Below, piece by piece: positions 13,289 to 13,469 of a stretch of DNA of 13,469 bases; within the stretch, counting starts at the first letter, position 1, and each line of letters begins with the position of its first letter. The notes below the pieces were generated by a model. It saw only the letters and a program-made list of their open reading frames with translations, ran no database searches and was not told the DNA's origin. The stretch is from Anaerocolumna sp. (GTDB lineage Bacteria; Bacillota; Clostridia; Lachnospirales; Lachnospiraceae). The translations under genes were made by a program, and so were the position numbers. Location: NCBI GenBank assembly GCA_029256035.1, contig JAQSYR010000011.1:1-13469 (forward strand), written 5' to 3'.

Positions 13289-13465
13289 ATGGATTTAATG
13301 ATGAGATTATTTAAAGAGGAAGATGGACAAGGCTTAGTGGAGTATATATTGATTATTGCTATTATATCAGTTTGTATCATAGTTTTTGGCGATGATGTAG
13401 TAGATGCAATTAAAGGAGCTTTCCAAGAAGTAGTAACTGCTTTAGGTGGTGCAGCAATTGATTAA
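13289..13465 (+). CDS. flp: Flp/Fap family pilin prepeptide
   Basis: The 58-residue protein is a class III (Flp) prepilin, the subunit of Tad pili used for adhesion. The short basic/acidic leader MDLMMRLFKEEDG is followed by QGLVEY, which fits the G-x4-EY processing motif: a prepilin peptidase would cut after Gly13 and leave a 45-residue mature pilin with Glu18-Tyr19 near its N-terminus. A hydrophobic helix (about residues 20-33, ILIIAIISVCIIVF) and an amphipathic tail with DAIKGAF follow. ATG 13289 has AAGGAGG at 13275-13281, seven bases upstream; GTG 13286 is possible, and an upstream in-frame TTG at 13247 would destroy the short leader. In other genomes flp leads the tad operon (prepilin peptidase, CpaB, CpaC/RcpA, TadA, TadB, TadC), so these genes are expected beyond the window edge. 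Confidence 0.93.
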   Translation: MDLMMRLFKEEDGQGLVEYILIIAIISVCIIVFGDDVVDAIKGAFQEVVTALGGAAID

Positions 13466-13469
13466 CAAA

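Noticed and set aside
13099..13380. 93-codon minus-strand frame across the flp start
   Set aside because: It overlaps the flp gene and its ribosome site, is low-complexity and has no plausible start signals.
1..13469. CRISPR array, tRNA/rRNA genes, phage or defence system
   Set aside because: No regularly spaced repeats, tRNA-like cloverleaf with a conserved T-loop, or phage or defence protein motifs were found on either strand by eye.

Overview
The window looks like a chromosomal segment of a low-GC, anaerobic Firmicute, most likely a clostridium of the Lachnospiraceae type. This is inferred from strong AGGAGG ribosome binding sites, AT-rich spacers with clean TTGaca/TATAAT promoters, an oxygen-sensitive type of formate dehydrogenase, a stand-alone PduL and a Flp/Tad pilin. 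No species can be named from sequence alone. All genes are on the + strand except the dapA-like gene.

Layout. (1) 2-640: 3' part of a TauE/SafE-family membrane transporter whose last membrane segment seems lost. (2) 791-4692: a five-gene operon for a polar (probably aspartate/glutamate) amino-acid ABC transporter: ATPase, PEB1-like lipoprotein, two permeases and a small cytidylate-kinase-like protein. It starts from a strong promoter and a leader of about 170 nt that can fold in two mutually exclusive ways. (3) 4693-4860: convergent 3' ends with a long hairpin terminator and tandem duplications on both sides. (4) 4861-6758: a dapA-family gene diverging from an AraC-type regulator; the spacer holds two identical 12-bp direct repeats exactly 21 bp apart, a good candidate AraC operator. 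(5) 6856-7546: a monocistronic pduL (phosphotransacylase) with its own promoter and a textbook terminator. (6) 7595-12813: a three-gene formate dehydrogenase operon: an electron-transfer subunit fusing a NuoF-type Fe-S domain to a GltD-type FAD/NAD(P)H module, a NuoG/FdhF-type molybdenum (or tungsten) catalytic subunit with Cys instead of selenocysteine, and MobA, which makes the dinucleotide form of the cofactor. (7) 12814-13288: a remnant of a response-regulator receiver domain, a hairpin terminator and a candidate promoter with a dyad. (8) 13289-13465: a Flp pilin gene, probably the first gene of a Tad pilus locus continuing beyond the window.

How the genes work together. The ABC operon imports an acidic amino acid. 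The formate dehydrogenase operon is nearly self-contained: catalytic subunit, NAD(P)H-linked partner and cofactor maturation enzyme; it could oxidise formate from pyruvate formate-lyase or reduce CO2. PduL next door interconverts acyl-CoA and acyl phosphate, so it fits fermentative C1/C2 metabolism, but it is transcribed separately. No CRISPR array, tRNA, rRNA, intact insertion sequence or defence system was seen. The least explained element is the structured leader at about 827-995, which I could not assign to any RNA class I know.
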